A stretch of DNA of 64,000 nucleotides, taken from the NCBI RefSeq assembly GCF_963678545.1, contig NZ_OY782870.1, forward strand, positions 124,001 to 188,000, given 5' to 3'. Shown here one piece after another: positions 29,871 through 39,036 of this stretch; position 1 is the stretch's first letter, and each line of letters starts with the position of its first letter. The translations under genes and the position numbers were made by a program. The stretch comes from an uncultured Methanomethylovorans sp. (GTDB lineage Archaea > Halobacteriota > Methanosarcinia > Methanosarcinales > Methanosarcinaceae). The notes under the pieces were generated by a model that worked only from the letters and a program-made list of their open reading frames with translations, was not told the DNA's origin and did no database searches.

Positions 29871-32800
29871 ATGTTTGGATATATTCATAAAAAACTCAAT
29901 AAAGGGTTTGGCTTGCATAAGTGGTCTAAATCCCGCCACATCATGCTAACAAATATGTTATTCTTTTTTATCCAAAAAATTGTTATTTCAATAAGTATCT
30001 TTTTGAAAAACTCCATTCAATTCATCGTTAAACATAAATATTTCACATGTGCAAATAAAATAAGTTATTATATTCTTATGCTTTCAGTTTTGACCGTATG
30101 CTTTTCAATTACCGCATGTGGAATATCCTCTGCAGCGACCGTTTATGTCGGTACAAGCAGCACAAGCGGAACTGTAAACTACCAATGTGACGGAGCAAAT
30201 GACCATGTTGAAATTAACAAAGCTCTCGCATATATAGACAGCCAGGGTGGTGGCACTGTATATTTGCGAGGTCCTAATACATACTGGATAGACAGCACTC
30301 TTAATGTCGGTGCTAATACAATACTTACGGGTGACTCTACTGCTGAAATAAAACTAGTTGCAAATGCCGGCTGGTCCACTGATATGCCTATGATAGCAAA
30401 CATTGGAACTGATGGAGATATCACAATCAAAGGTTTTACTATAGATGGAAACAGTGCTAATCAGGGTACATCCCTGGGAGCTGGATATTACAATATGATG
30501 GCTTTTGACGGCGGTAATAACATCGAAGTGTCTGATATGCGTCTTGAATGGGGATGCGGTGATGGATTACAGGTAAGGAAAGCCAGTAACATTAAATTCA
30601 CTAACAATGATGTGTATAAGCTAGGCCACGATGCCCTCTATGCTCTTGGATGCAGCAATGTCGAATTCGCTTACAATACTGTTTTCACACGAACAAATAG
30701 TGCATGCAGATATTCAGATGGTAATACAGGTTCTACTATCCATGACAATCTGATATATGCGTCCAATTCCGGTGATTCTACAGGGCCTGCAATTCAGATA
30801 GGAACGTCTTCTACATCCAACTGCGTGTTTGATGATATTGAAATCTACAACAATCGCATCCAGAGTATCAAAGGTGCAGGTATCTGGATGTCTGCAAACT
30901 ATCAGGATAATGTAATCCATGCCAAGGATGTATACATCCACCATAATATCTTTACAAATGTTGGACAATACTCCACTAACACTGGTTTTAGTAACACTGC
31001 CATTGTTTTGGGTGATTTTGACAATACTATCATTGAGAACAACGTCTTTGATGATGGCGGACATGCTGCTGTAAAGTATTTCCTGAGGTCAGGAAGACGC
31101 CAGCAACAGACTCAATTCACAACTTATGTCAGGAACAACATAATAATGAACAGTGATGGCGTTTCATCTGTCACTGGGTCAGGTGTGGGAATATGGAATA
31201 CCAATCCAACTTACTCTAAGTTTGTAGTCCAGAACAACGACATATACAACAACAAAAATGGTCAAACCTATGGTAGCGGCTTTACGATGAGCAACAACCT
31301 TAATGTTGATCCATCATGCGTTGATTCAACCAGTTCAAGCGCTGGATCTCGTGACTACCATCTTAAGAGCAAAGCAGGTCACTATTCAAGCGGAAAGTGG
31401 GTTGCAGATTCAGCATCCAGTACGTTAATAGACGCAGGATATTCTAAATCATCCTACAGCAGTGAACCTTCCCCCAATGGAGGAGTGGTCAATATCGGCA
31501 GATATGGTAACACTGCACAGGCATCCAAGAGTGGTTCAGCTGTTTCAAATACGGTAGATGCTGAACCAGTTGCCAATGCAGGCTCCGACAAGACTGCAAC
31601 AGTAGGTTCATCTGTTATCTTTGATGGTAGCTCCTCCACAGACGATAAGGGCATTTCCTCTTATTCATGGGACTTTGATGTTTCAAATGGTATCACCTCT
31701 GAAGCTGCCGGCAAAACAGCCACAAAGACATTTACAACTGCAGGAACGTATATTGTGACACTTACTGTCACCGATACAAGCGGGCAGAAATCGTTAGATA
31801 CTTTGAAAGTAGTTGTGAGCTCTATGGCAGTAGCTTCAACAGGTTCTGTTACTCTTATGCCGACATATGACAATAGGTTACGTGAACTGTCTCCAACTAC
31901 TGTTTATTCCGGTTCTAATTATATAGATATTGGAAAAAGTACAGGCATTAGCAGAGGTTTAATTTCTTTTGACCTGAGTTCATTCAAGACAACAGATACA
32001 ATATCAAAGGCAATGCTTTCACTCTATTGGTATTATCCGGCAGGTAATACCCGTACATCCGATAGTATAGCTGAAATTTACAGGCCAGCTGCATGGGATC
32101 CAAATTATGTGAACTGGAATTATCGTGCTTCTGGCACTGCTTGGAACACTGCCGGAGGAAACTGGTACGATAAGAACGGCATTACCCAGGGAAGTACACC
32201 ATATGCAACTCTTACGTTCCCTGCCAGCACAGTACCTGATAACAAATACTATGACTTTGATGTGACACAGCTTGTGCAGGAATATATAAGTGGCAAATAC
32301 AAGAACACTGGTTTCTTCATCAAGGAAAAGACAGAAAGCGGAAATTATATTGCATTCTATAGTAACGAATGGTCTAACAATGGCCAGAAGCCGAAATTAA
32401 TTATTACAACTTCAGCTGTTACAAATCAAGTGGATAATGTACCTGTAGCTAATGCGGGTTCAGATAAGGCAGCTACTATAGATTCTGTGGTTAGCTTTGA
32501 CGGCAGTGCTTCCACTGATGATAAAGGAATAGCCCTTTATTCATGGGATTTTGATGCGTCAAATGGTATAACGTCTGAAGCAACAGGACAAACAGCTACT
32601 AAAACATATACCAATGCAGGCGAATATACCGTAACTCTCATAGTTACAGACACCAGCGGACAGAGATCCACAGACACATTAAAAGTGTCTATTACCGATT
32701 CGGCAACTTCTGGAGATAATCCACCTATTGCAAATGCAGGTTCCGATAAGACGGTTTCTGTGGGATCCACAGTTAGCTTCTCCGGTAGCCTGTCTACGGA

Positions 32801-32981
32801 TGATGTCGGTATCGTTTCATACAAATGGGATTTTGATGCGTCAAATGGTGTAAGCACTGAAGCAACGGGTATGAAAGCTACTAAGAAATATACAAAAGCA
32901 GGCACATATACCGTAACCTTGATTGTCATTGATTCAAAAGGACAGAAGGATCTAGATACTTTGACGGTGAGCGTAAAATAA
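29871..32981 (+). CDS. Secreted disaggregatase-like protein (beta-helix, three PKD, DNRLRE)
   Basis: A 1036-residue surface protein. A long basic N-region leads to a signal-like helix (YYILMLSVLTVCFSITACG, residues about 66-85). A right-handed beta-helix fills about 90-555 (many NN...I..N repeats, with IEVSDMRLEWGCGDGLQV and VIHAKDVYIHHN). PKD domain 1 is at about 563-648 and a DNRLRE domain (YDNRLRELSPTTVY) at about 661-846. PKD domains 2 and 3 are at about 853-941 and 950-1035. In Methanosarcina the beta-helix plus DNRLRE combination occurs in disaggregatase and related envelope proteins that act on the methanochondroitin matrix. The SD is GAGG about 9 nt before the ATG. The gene stands alone. 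An envelope polysaccharide lyase or binding role is inferred. Confidence 0.85.
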   Translation: MFGYIHKKLNKGFGLHKWSKSRHIMLTNMLFFFIQKIVISISIFLKNSIQFIVKHKYFTCANKISYYILMLSVLTVCFSITACGISSAATVYVGTSSTSGTVNYQCDGANDHVEINKALAYIDSQGGGTVYLRGPNTYWIDSTLNVGANTILTGDSTAEIKLVANAGWSTDMPMIANIGTDGDITIKGFTIDGNSANQGTSLGAGYYNMMAFDGGNNIEVSDMRLEWGCGDGLQVRKASNIKFTNNDVYKLGHDALYALGCSNVEFAYNTVFTRTNSACRYSDGNTGSTIHDNLIYASNSGDSTGPAIQIGTSSTSNCVFDDIEIYNNRIQSIKGAGIWMSANYQDNVIHAKDVYIHHNIFTNVGQYSTNTGFSNTAIVLGDFDNTIIENNVFDDGGHAAVKYFLRSGRRQQQTQFTTYVRNNIIMNSDGVSSVTGSGVGIWNTNPTYSKFVVQNNDIYNNKNGQTYGSGFTMSNNLNVDPSCVDSTSSSAGSRDYHLKSKAGHYSSGKWVADSASSTLIDAGYSKSSYSSEPSPNGGVVNIGRYGNTAQASKSGSAVSNTVDAEPVANAGSDKTATVGSSVIFDGSSSTDDKGISSYSWDFDVSNGITSEAAGKTATKTFTTAGTYIVTLTVTDTSGQKSLDTLKVVVSSMAVASTGSVTLMPTYDNRLRELSPTTVYSGSNYIDIGKSTGISRGLISFDLSSFKTTDTISKAMLSLYWYYPAGNTRTSDSIAEIYRPAAWDPNYVNWNYRASGTAWNTAGGNWYDKNGITQGSTPYATLTFPASTVPDNKYYDFDVTQLVQEYISGKYKNTGFFIKEKTESGNYIAFYSNEWSNNGQKPKLIITTSAVTNQVDNVPVANAGSDKAATIDSVVSFDGSASTDDKGIALYSWDFDASNGITSEATGQTATKTYTNAGEYTVTLIVTDTSGQRSTDTLKVSITDSATSGDNPPIANAGSDKTVSVGSTVSFSGSLSTDDVGIVSYKWDFDASNGVSTEATGMKATKKYTKAGTYTVTLIVIDSKGQKDLDTLTVSVK

Positions 32982-33045
32982 TTCGCTCACTTCATTTTTA
33001 CCCATATTGGTAAGTTTTGCTACATACTCTAAATATTCTATTTTT

Positions 33046-33450
33046 TTAGGGTCCTTTCAAAATAGAAATCATTTCTAGGATTAGGAGAACTTATTTTCTC
33101 TATCTTAGTATCAATCCGTACTCCCCAATCAAATGTACCTCACAAAATAAAGTTATATTTCATTTTAGTCTCAATTATTGTCTTATTTCTCTTTTAGTGT
33201 TATATTTTTGTCCTCTATTAATTTGGACTTGGATATTTAAAAAAACAGTAACAATAGCCTGTATGTCAATGGCTACCCATTAAAGGATTGTTAATGCACT
33301 ATTTTTGGATTAGGGTTCAATAAATCCTTATTTACATAATTAATCAAATATCAAGATGTATTTTTTATGGAGGACCTTTTATTGACTACTTACGGCTAAA
33401 AATAGCCTCAGTACATCCTCCATTTGAATGTTAGTTCAAAAGGACCCTAA
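33046..33450. mobile_element. 405-bp MITE-like element with 12-bp terminal inverted repeats
   Basis: TTAGGGTCCTTT at 33046-33057 is matched exactly in inverted orientation at 33439-33450. If the true ends start at GGGTCC, the flanking bases are TA on both sides, as after TA-targeted insertion. The interior has no ORF and contains a small GGCTA-AAAA-TAGCC hairpin near the right end. It fills most of the 565-bp gap between the disaggregatase-like gene and the PhoU-like gene. No related transposase is in the window. Confidence 0.55.
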
Positions 33451-33546
33451 TTTTTTGTAATGGGCAATAAGCAACGATCGATAGACAATAGCATTTAGGG
33501 AGCATTCTCAAAGAGAAACAGTAAAAAAAGAACAATGCAGATAGTT

Positions 33547-34572
33547 TTACTTATTCTTATTGAGTTCTGAACTTATGTTAATGGACATTTCCGCTATATC
33601 GGCACTATATTCAGAAATTCTCATAAGGCTTTCTCTAATGACATCCATTTGCATAGGGGAGCAGTGAGGCGCTTCCTGCTCATGGTTTATTACAGTATAA
33701 CCCTCAAACCTTCTTGCAGAATTGACTACTTTATTGGAGTAATTAATGTTATTTTCGTCAAGTGCCCTGAAAGAGTCTGAGAAAACCTTCTGTACAAAAG
33801 CACCCATTGCAAAAATATCATCTTTTTCAGGAACTATAGCATCCATAATAATGATCTGTTGTGCTATTCTCTCCACATGATCCCCTATACGTTCGATGAT
33901 CTTTGTGACAAGCCTGTAACTGAGGCATTGGCGGGGCCTTTCTATGCCTATCTTCTCTGCAACTTTTGGATCTTCCACTGCAACTTTCAGTTGCCTTACA
34001 GTAAGAAGATAAAATCTGTCAACTTCATTATCACGATTGATAATATCCTCTGCAAGTTCCAGATCATGCGTCTTAAGGGAAACCATAGCATCCTCAAGCA
34101 TGGAATTAATTAACCTTGACATGTTCTGGAGAGCCTTTTTCAAAGGCAATTCCTGGTAATTCATCAGGCTTTGCAATAATATTTCGTTCCTTGATTCTTC
34201 AATGACCTCAATGCCAATCAGACGCTTGCGGGTCACATCTTTGAAGAACTTGCGATCCTGAGCATGGAAGCCTTTATTTGAAACAAGCCTGATGAGGTCA
34301 TAACCGGCCAGATAATGCGATACAAGTATCCTGAAATTGTCCTCTGGCATGTCTTCAGATGAAATCTCCATGGTAGATTCCAGCTTCTTGTTTTCAGTGC
34401 TCATATTAGCAGACAGGATAAGAGTATAATCACTGCGCGGTATAAGTGTCAAAGAATCACCGTGGCTAAGATTGCACTCTCTTATCCATTTAATAGGCAA
34501 AGAGACAATATAGGTAGAGCCGCCTGTTAGCTGTATCTTCCTCTGTTCGTAGTCTATGTCAATACACTCCAT
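33547..34572 (-). CDS. PhoU-domain phosphate regulator with AbrB-type N-terminus (copy 1)
   Basis: A 341-residue protein. Residues about 1-50 are an AbrB/SpoVT-type domain (LTGGSTYIVSLPIKWIRE). The rest is two PhoU-like helical repeats (EDIINRDNEVDRFYLL, KIIERIGDHVERIAQQI) with the ExxxD and RxxDHxxR-type metal-binding motifs. Proteins of this architecture are archaeal phosphate-uptake regulators. PhoU proteins normally damp Pst transport and report phosphate status. A paralogue is at 52881-53840. It lies near the pilus genes and about 8 kb from pstS on the same strand, so it is a good candidate regulator of that operon, though not co-transcribed with it. Confidence 0.88.
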   Translation of the reverse strand: MECIDIDYEQRKIQLTGGSTYIVSLPIKWIRECNLSHGDSLTLIPRSDYTLILSANMSTENKKLESTMEISSEDMPEDNFRILVSHYLAGYDLIRLVSNKGFHAQDRKFFKDVTRKRLIGIEVIEESRNEILLQSLMNYQELPLKKALQNMSRLINSMLEDAMVSLKTHDLELAEDIINRDNEVDRFYLLTVRQLKVAVEDPKVAEKIGIERPRQCLSYRLVTKIIERIGDHVERIAQQIIIMDAIVPEKDDIFAMGAFVQKVFSDSFRALDENNINYSNKVVNSARRFEGYTVINHEQEAPHCSPMQMDVIRESLMRISEYSADIAEMSINISSELNKNK

Positions 34573-34640
34573 GTATAGTGGATATGTTTATAAGTTAAGC
34601 AGAATCTCCAATTATGCAATATGAAGCATAAATCATAAAC

Positions 34641-35795
34641 TTACTTTATGACTATAGCTCCTGAAACATCGCTCAGTCTGGAAACCATGCCAGTATCGTC
34701 AATCAGTTTTAGGTCAATGGTAAGATTAGATGTGTTATTGGGGTTAGATCTAACGATAATTCCAGATAGCTCAGAGGAATCGTTCGTACTGTTTACGGAC
34801 CATTTGTAAGCAACTATATATCCATCAGTATCAAAAGAGCCTGATGCGTCAAGGATCAAATATGGTTGAAGCGTTCCATTCCTGTATTCTGTATAGTAGT
34901 TGACCTTTGCCATGGGTACTGGAGGAGTAAAGAATTTCTCGAAGGTATTGATATACGATGTCATTACCTTGATCTTTACCGGCTGGTTATTCTTTATAGA
35001 TACTGGTTTCATGAATGGTTCCATTGATAAGTTATACTTGAGCGTGTAATTAGTATTGTTACCCAGGTTTCCTCCTGCAAGAGAACCGAACAAAGTGATA
35101 GTCCCTTCAGTAAGATCTAGATCAAAATCGCTTAGTGTCGCATTTATTGTATTATTGAATAACTGTGTTTTAACAATGGATTCCGGAAAAGCAGAAAGAG
35201 AATATATTTCACGAATGTTATTATTAAGCGGTATAGTATAGTTCTGGCTTGTATTATTCCATCCGGATGTGCTTATCTTTTCGCTTGACAGAATTGTGAT
35301 ATTAGAGAAATTGAGGCAGATACCAACTGTTTTCTGTGCAGGGATCTTAATCATCCTATTATAATTGTACACTACAGGATAGCTTCCCTCTTTTTCTATC
35401 ACATTTGAGTTATTATATACCATGAAATTAGTTGCATAGGCATCGTTAAAACTAATGCCTTTGATCAATGAGTCTTCAGTGTTGAGATTAAGCAAAGTGA
35501 GTTTAGCGCTCCCCCACTGAGAAGTATTTTCGTTTATCGCGGGCTGTATAGATACTATCTTTATATCCTCATTTGCAACTGTAATACGATATTCTTCTCG
35601 TTCCATGGCATCTTTCTGCATTGTAGAAACCATTACTGCTATGCCTGAAGCTACAGTAATGGTGATCAAAATCAACATTAGCGTACCGAATACGACTGTA
35701 ACTGCGTTATCATCTTTGATACCAAGAAATCTCATCATACCAGCCATCTTTGATTTAGAAGAACCGGACAGATATATACCTTCCCTGCATATCAT
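34641..35795 (-). CDS. Pilin-like protein with class III signal and PKD-like domain
   Basis: A 384-residue protein. Near the N-terminus IKDDNAVTVVFGTLMLILIT shows the archaeal type IV pilin pattern: charged residues, a prepilin peptidase-type site, then a hydrophobic helix. The exported part is rich in N-glycosylation-type Asn sequons and ends in a PKD/Ig-like fold (LDASGSFDTDGYIVAYKWSVN). ATG 35795 is the longest start; ATG 35747 would give an 11-residue leader closer to normal pilins. It lies just past the TadC genes (36734-39036) but is separated from them by a divergent gene. I infer a second structural subunit of the same pilus-like assembly; the partner is not proven. Confidence 0.7.
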   Translation of the reverse strand: MICREGIYLSGSSKSKMAGMMRFLGIKDDNAVTVVFGTLMLILITITVASGIAVMVSTMQKDAMEREEYRITVANEDIKIVSIQPAINENTSQWGSAKLTLLNLNTEDSLIKGISFNDAYATNFMVYNNSNVIEKEGSYPVVYNYNRMIKIPAQKTVGICLNFSNITILSSEKISTSGWNNTSQNYTIPLNNNIREIYSLSAFPESIVKTQLFNNTINATLSDFDLDLTEGTITLFGSLAGGNLGNNTNYTLKYNLSMEPFMKPVSIKNNQPVKIKVMTSYINTFEKFFTPPVPMAKVNYYTEYRNGTLQPYLILDASGSFDTDGYIVAYKWSVNSTNDSSELSGIIVRSNPNNTSNLTIDLKLIDDTGMVSRLSDVSGAIVIK

Positions 35796-35886
35796 ATATA
35801 GGAGTATGTAAATGATATAGATTAAATGATCCTATATAAACTAAAGATAACATTTTTAAGTAACATGCTTCGCCAGTAAGTAACCA

Positions 35887-36561
35887 ATGCTTGCAAATCT
35901 TGGATTGGGCAATATACCCGGAAATACGGTACTTCTGGTAGAAGAAGACATGGGCAATATCAAGAGCGTTTTTGTGCAGATGGCAACACAGGAACTGCTT
36001 GGAGACATGAAAAAAATCATATATCTCTCTACTGCATCTTTAAATGACGAAATAAAAGGAAATGTATCTCTTATTACAGAAAGCAGCATAACAAATAATT
36101 TTATTTCAGTGGAATATTTTAATGATCTAAACTCATTGCTATGTTTATGCCAAAAAGCTGAAGCTAGGTGCAATCCAGATTCTGAGATAATACCAGAACC
36201 TGTACTTAGAGAGATCCTGAATGCTGATATATGCATTATCGACACTTTTTCTTATCTTTTCATGGATGAAGATATATGCATCATCAAAAGTGCACTGAGT
36301 TCTTTTGCTGCGATGAGCAGGAAAAATAATACAACTTTTTTGCTGCTCTCAGATATGGGAATCCTACCTGACCGTTCAGAGAAGATTATAAGAGCTATTG
36401 TAGATGTGATTATCCAGTTCAGAACAGAATACATGGGAAATAAAATAAATAGATATATAAACATCCCAAAAATGCCTGGTAGTCCCCCACTTAACAGGAT
36501 GATACCTTTCAATGTTACAGGAAAAGGTATTACTATCGATACAAGAGAAAGAGTAGGGTAA
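35887..36561 (+). CDS. KaiC/ArlH-like RecA-fold protein with degenerate P-loop
   Basis: A 224-residue protein of the RecA/KaiC/ArlH type. It has GNIPGNTVLLVEED at the position of a P-loop but lacks the GKT lysine. ADICIIDTFSYLF is a Walker-B-like strand, and a C-terminal segment resembles the DNA-sliding/ArlH tail (IPKMPGSPPLNRMIPFNV). ArlH regulates the archaellum motor by binding the ArlI-ArlJ complex, so a related role for the TadA-TadC pair encoded next door is plausible. The gene is divergent from the pilin-like gene with a 91-bp shared promoter region. The missing Walker lysine suggests binding without hydrolysis. The fold call is moderately sure. Confidence 0.65.
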   Translation: MLANLGLGNIPGNTVLLVEEDMGNIKSVFVQMATQELLGDMKKIIYLSTASLNDEIKGNVSLITESSITNNFISVEYFNDLNSLLCLCQKAEARCNPDSEIIPEPVLREILNADICIIDTFSYLFMDEDICIIKSALSSFAAMSRKNNTTFLLLSDMGILPDRSEKIIRAIVDVIIQFRTEYMGNKINRYINIPKMPGSPPLNRMIPFNVTGKGITIDTRERVG

Positions 36562-36733
36562 ACGGCCTTTTACAGGGGTTCCATTTCCCTTATACTCTTT
36601 TCCAACATGGCATGAAATATCTAGCAGTCCTTTGAGAAATGCAATAATTTCATGTATTCTTACCGGTTTTCGGAATCTTTATTACTGTTTCAGATAAGGC
36701 CTTTTCAAAACTTCCGTTCTATTTTTTATGTGC

Positions 36734-38119
36734 TCATGAACCACCTGAACCACCTACAACTTCGATCGTAGCTATAGCTGAACTTTTACCTTTTGTTGCT
36801 GTTACTGTATAATTACCGGGTGTTTCTCCTGGGGTAGGGGTAACTGATACTGTTCCATTTTCTCCTGACATAACACCTGAGATTATACCAGAGGGAGAGA
36901 TTGTCATCTCCACATAAACTCCAGGAGTTTGCTTGCCAGAAAAATCAGTAACATTGAATACTAGGGGGTCCTGTATAGGAAGACCACCAAGAGCCTGTTG
37001 TCCATCGCCTGATACAAGTTTAATAGTGTACATTCCACCGCCAGCAGATAATATCAGAGTAACACAAGCAACATAACTTAAAGCTATAAGTACAGCTGAA
37101 TGCTTCATACCATGCTTTATCTCTCCCTCTGTGATCATACCTACTATCAGACCCCCAAAAAGAGCATTAAGAATTATCATGTGGAAGAAACCACGTTCGA
37201 AGTTGATCTCGGAAAGACCATTGCCACCACCAAGCATTTCCAGTCCCACGCCCTGAATGAGAGGAAGTAGGGATGTTGAGAGAATGTATGCAAGAGCTAC
37301 AATTATGCCTTGAGCCAGGTAAAAAATCACTATATACTGTTTGAGATTTGCTTCTTTGTCCTTTTCTATGGCTATTACCGTACGCATGTCTTCGGATGTC
37401 CTGAACAGCAGGTCCGCCACATTACCTCCGGTATATGCTGCCTGTACTACGATGTTGATATATTTTGACACTAGCTTACTGTTGATAGATCTTGCCATCC
37501 TGTGCATAGCATCCTCAAAAGAACTGCCCAGCAGCATGGCTGATGCTGCTTCCTGCACATTGGGAGCAATGGCACCCAGGTCCGTGGTCCTTGAAAGGGT
37601 AACCACACCCTTGACCGGATCTATACCACCGCGCATAAGCTCCGAAAGCTTGTAAAGGAACTCGCTGAATGCGACTTCTCTTCTATTCAGCAATTTTTTC
37701 TGAATATAAGAATCTAGGGAATAAGGAATTATGGCTATAAGCACTGCATATATCATTATATGGTCAAGATCATCCTTTGCTTCATCCTTCACATCCTCAG
37801 CAGCCACCGGCTCTTCAATTGGCGTCACATTTCCATTTTTAGCAGCTTCCTCAGTAGCCATGTCCTCTAAGAGCTGTTGATAGGCATCTTTCTTAGAATC
37901 CGCTTCTGTAGATTGACTTGTATCCTTTGTGGTCAATGTGTGACCTGTCAGCACTCCTGCAAGTACGATGCATATTGCCAAGAATACAGGAATTCCCAAG
38001 GTGATATACTCACGTTTTACATTGTACCTGACAGTAAGTACCTGAGCATACCTCTTAGTTATCAGCCGATATTTCTCAATATTAAGAGCCTTGAAACCTT
38101 TAAGATCAGGAGATGTCAT
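36734..38119 (-). CDS. TadC/ArlJ-type pilus platform protein with C-terminal Ig-like domain
   Basis: A 461-residue T2SF-family membrane protein. The conserved cytoplasmic region (LYKLSELMRGGIDPVKGV, AASAMLLGSSFEDAMHRMA, AYTGGNVADLLFRTSEDMR) is followed by several membrane helices. The final 80 residues form a secreted beta-rich Ig/Big-like domain (VYVEMTISPSGIISGVMSG, GNYTVTATKGKS) with a glycine-serine end. A platform protein with an external Ig-like domain is unusual. The start overlaps the preceding tadC-like gene by 4 nt (ATGA), and this is the last gene of the pst-pilus operon. It should work with the ATPase at 39033-41135 to insert pilin subunits. Confidence 0.85.
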   Translation of the reverse strand: MTSPDLKGFKALNIEKYRLITKRYAQVLTVRYNVKREYITLGIPVFLAICIVLAGVLTGHTLTTKDTSQSTEADSKKDAYQQLLEDMATEEAAKNGNVTPIEEPVAAEDVKDEAKDDLDHIMIYAVLIAIIPYSLDSYIQKKLLNRREVAFSEFLYKLSELMRGGIDPVKGVVTLSRTTDLGAIAPNVQEAASAMLLGSSFEDAMHRMARSINSKLVSKYINIVVQAAYTGGNVADLLFRTSEDMRTVIAIEKDKEANLKQYIVIFYLAQGIIVALAYILSTSLLPLIQGVGLEMLGGGNGLSEINFERGFFHMIILNALFGGLIVGMITEGEIKHGMKHSAVLIALSYVACVTLILSAGGGMYTIKLVSGDGQQALGGLPIQDPLVFNVTDFSGKQTPGVYVEMTISPSGIISGVMSGENGTVSVTPTPGETPGNYTVTATKGKSSAIATIEVVGGSGGS

Positions 38120-39036
38120 ATTGTGCTCCCCGAGTATTTCATTCCAACCAACACCAAAAAGAATATATTAATGAAAGGAAGCAGGAAATATACGAACATG
38201 TTGAAAAGCTGACGTGGAGTCGCTATGCCAAGTTCAATACCCAAGGCGCTGCCTACTACTATGAGCAGCACTACCATTACCACGCTCATGACCACTCCAC
38301 TGAGATAGCCTTCACCATAAACTGCCAAAGAATCGACGAACTCTTTCTGGGTCCTCCAGCGCATTTCCATAAGTTCCTTGGTCTTCATTTCCAGGTATGT
38401 GCGTAAACCACCTCCCGCCTGCATGGAATTGGCAAGATCTATACATATCGCTCTGAACACCTCTGAGGAGGTATTACGTGTCAGGTGGTTCAGGGCAGAG
38501 ACACCGTCCTCTCCCAGCACATCCACCCTGTACATGACCTTAGCAAACTCTGTGGAGATATCGCCGTAGTCTTCAATGGCAACTGTACGTATTACATCCA
38601 TGGGAGAAGAACCTGCACTTGCAAGAATGGACATGTAACCTAAGGCAAAGGGCAGTTCTTGCTGGATATGCAGGTTCTTGCCCGATATCTGGTTATAGAG
38701 GATAAATGGGAAACCACTTACAGTAAGGCCGAAAGTGAGGAAGGTGAGCACGCTTATGTACACAAGAGGAGAGGCAGAATTCCAGAAAAGCAGCACTGAA
38801 ATCACAAAAACCGCAAAGGAGGCGACAATGGCTGTCACAAGGGCAAGGGATATGAACATGCCGGGGGTCATCACCATGTCTGCCTGGTAAAGAGACTTTG
38901 CTATCTCCGGCTGAGGCTTGCGATCGACATACTTACCGAAACCATAGCAGAACATCTTGTATTGTTCCACATACTTATTGGAAGCGTTGTGCTGTAACTT
39001 ACTCAGCACACCAGGGCCTGTTGCCTTTGGACTCAT
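38116..39036 (-). CDS. TadC-type pilus platform membrane protein
   Basis: A 306-residue T2SF/TadC-family protein. Two hydrophobic segments lie near residues 55-110 and two or more near the C-terminus. Between them is a cytoplasmic helical core (LPFALGYMSILASAGSSP, VSALNHLTRNTSSEVFRA, SMQAGGGLRTYLEMK). Paired TadB/TadC-like proteins are normal for Tad-type and archaeal pilus machines; the pair here is this protein and the one at 36734-38119. Both neighbours overlap by 4 nt, so the three machine genes are translationally coupled. Confidence 0.85.
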   Translation of the reverse strand: MSPKATGPGVLSKLQHNASNKYVEQYKMFCYGFGKYVDRKPQPEIAKSLYQADMVMTPGMFISLALVTAIVASFAVFVISVLLFWNSASPLVYISVLTFLTFGLTVSGFPFILYNQISGKNLHIQQELPFALGYMSILASAGSSPMDVIRTVAIEDYGDISTEFAKVMYRVDVLGEDGVSALNHLTRNTSSEVFRAICIDLANSMQAGGGLRTYLEMKTKELMEMRWRTQKEFVDSLAVYGEGYLSGVVMSVVMVVLLIVVGSALGIELGIATPRQLFNMFVYFLLPFINIFFLVLVGMKYSGSTI

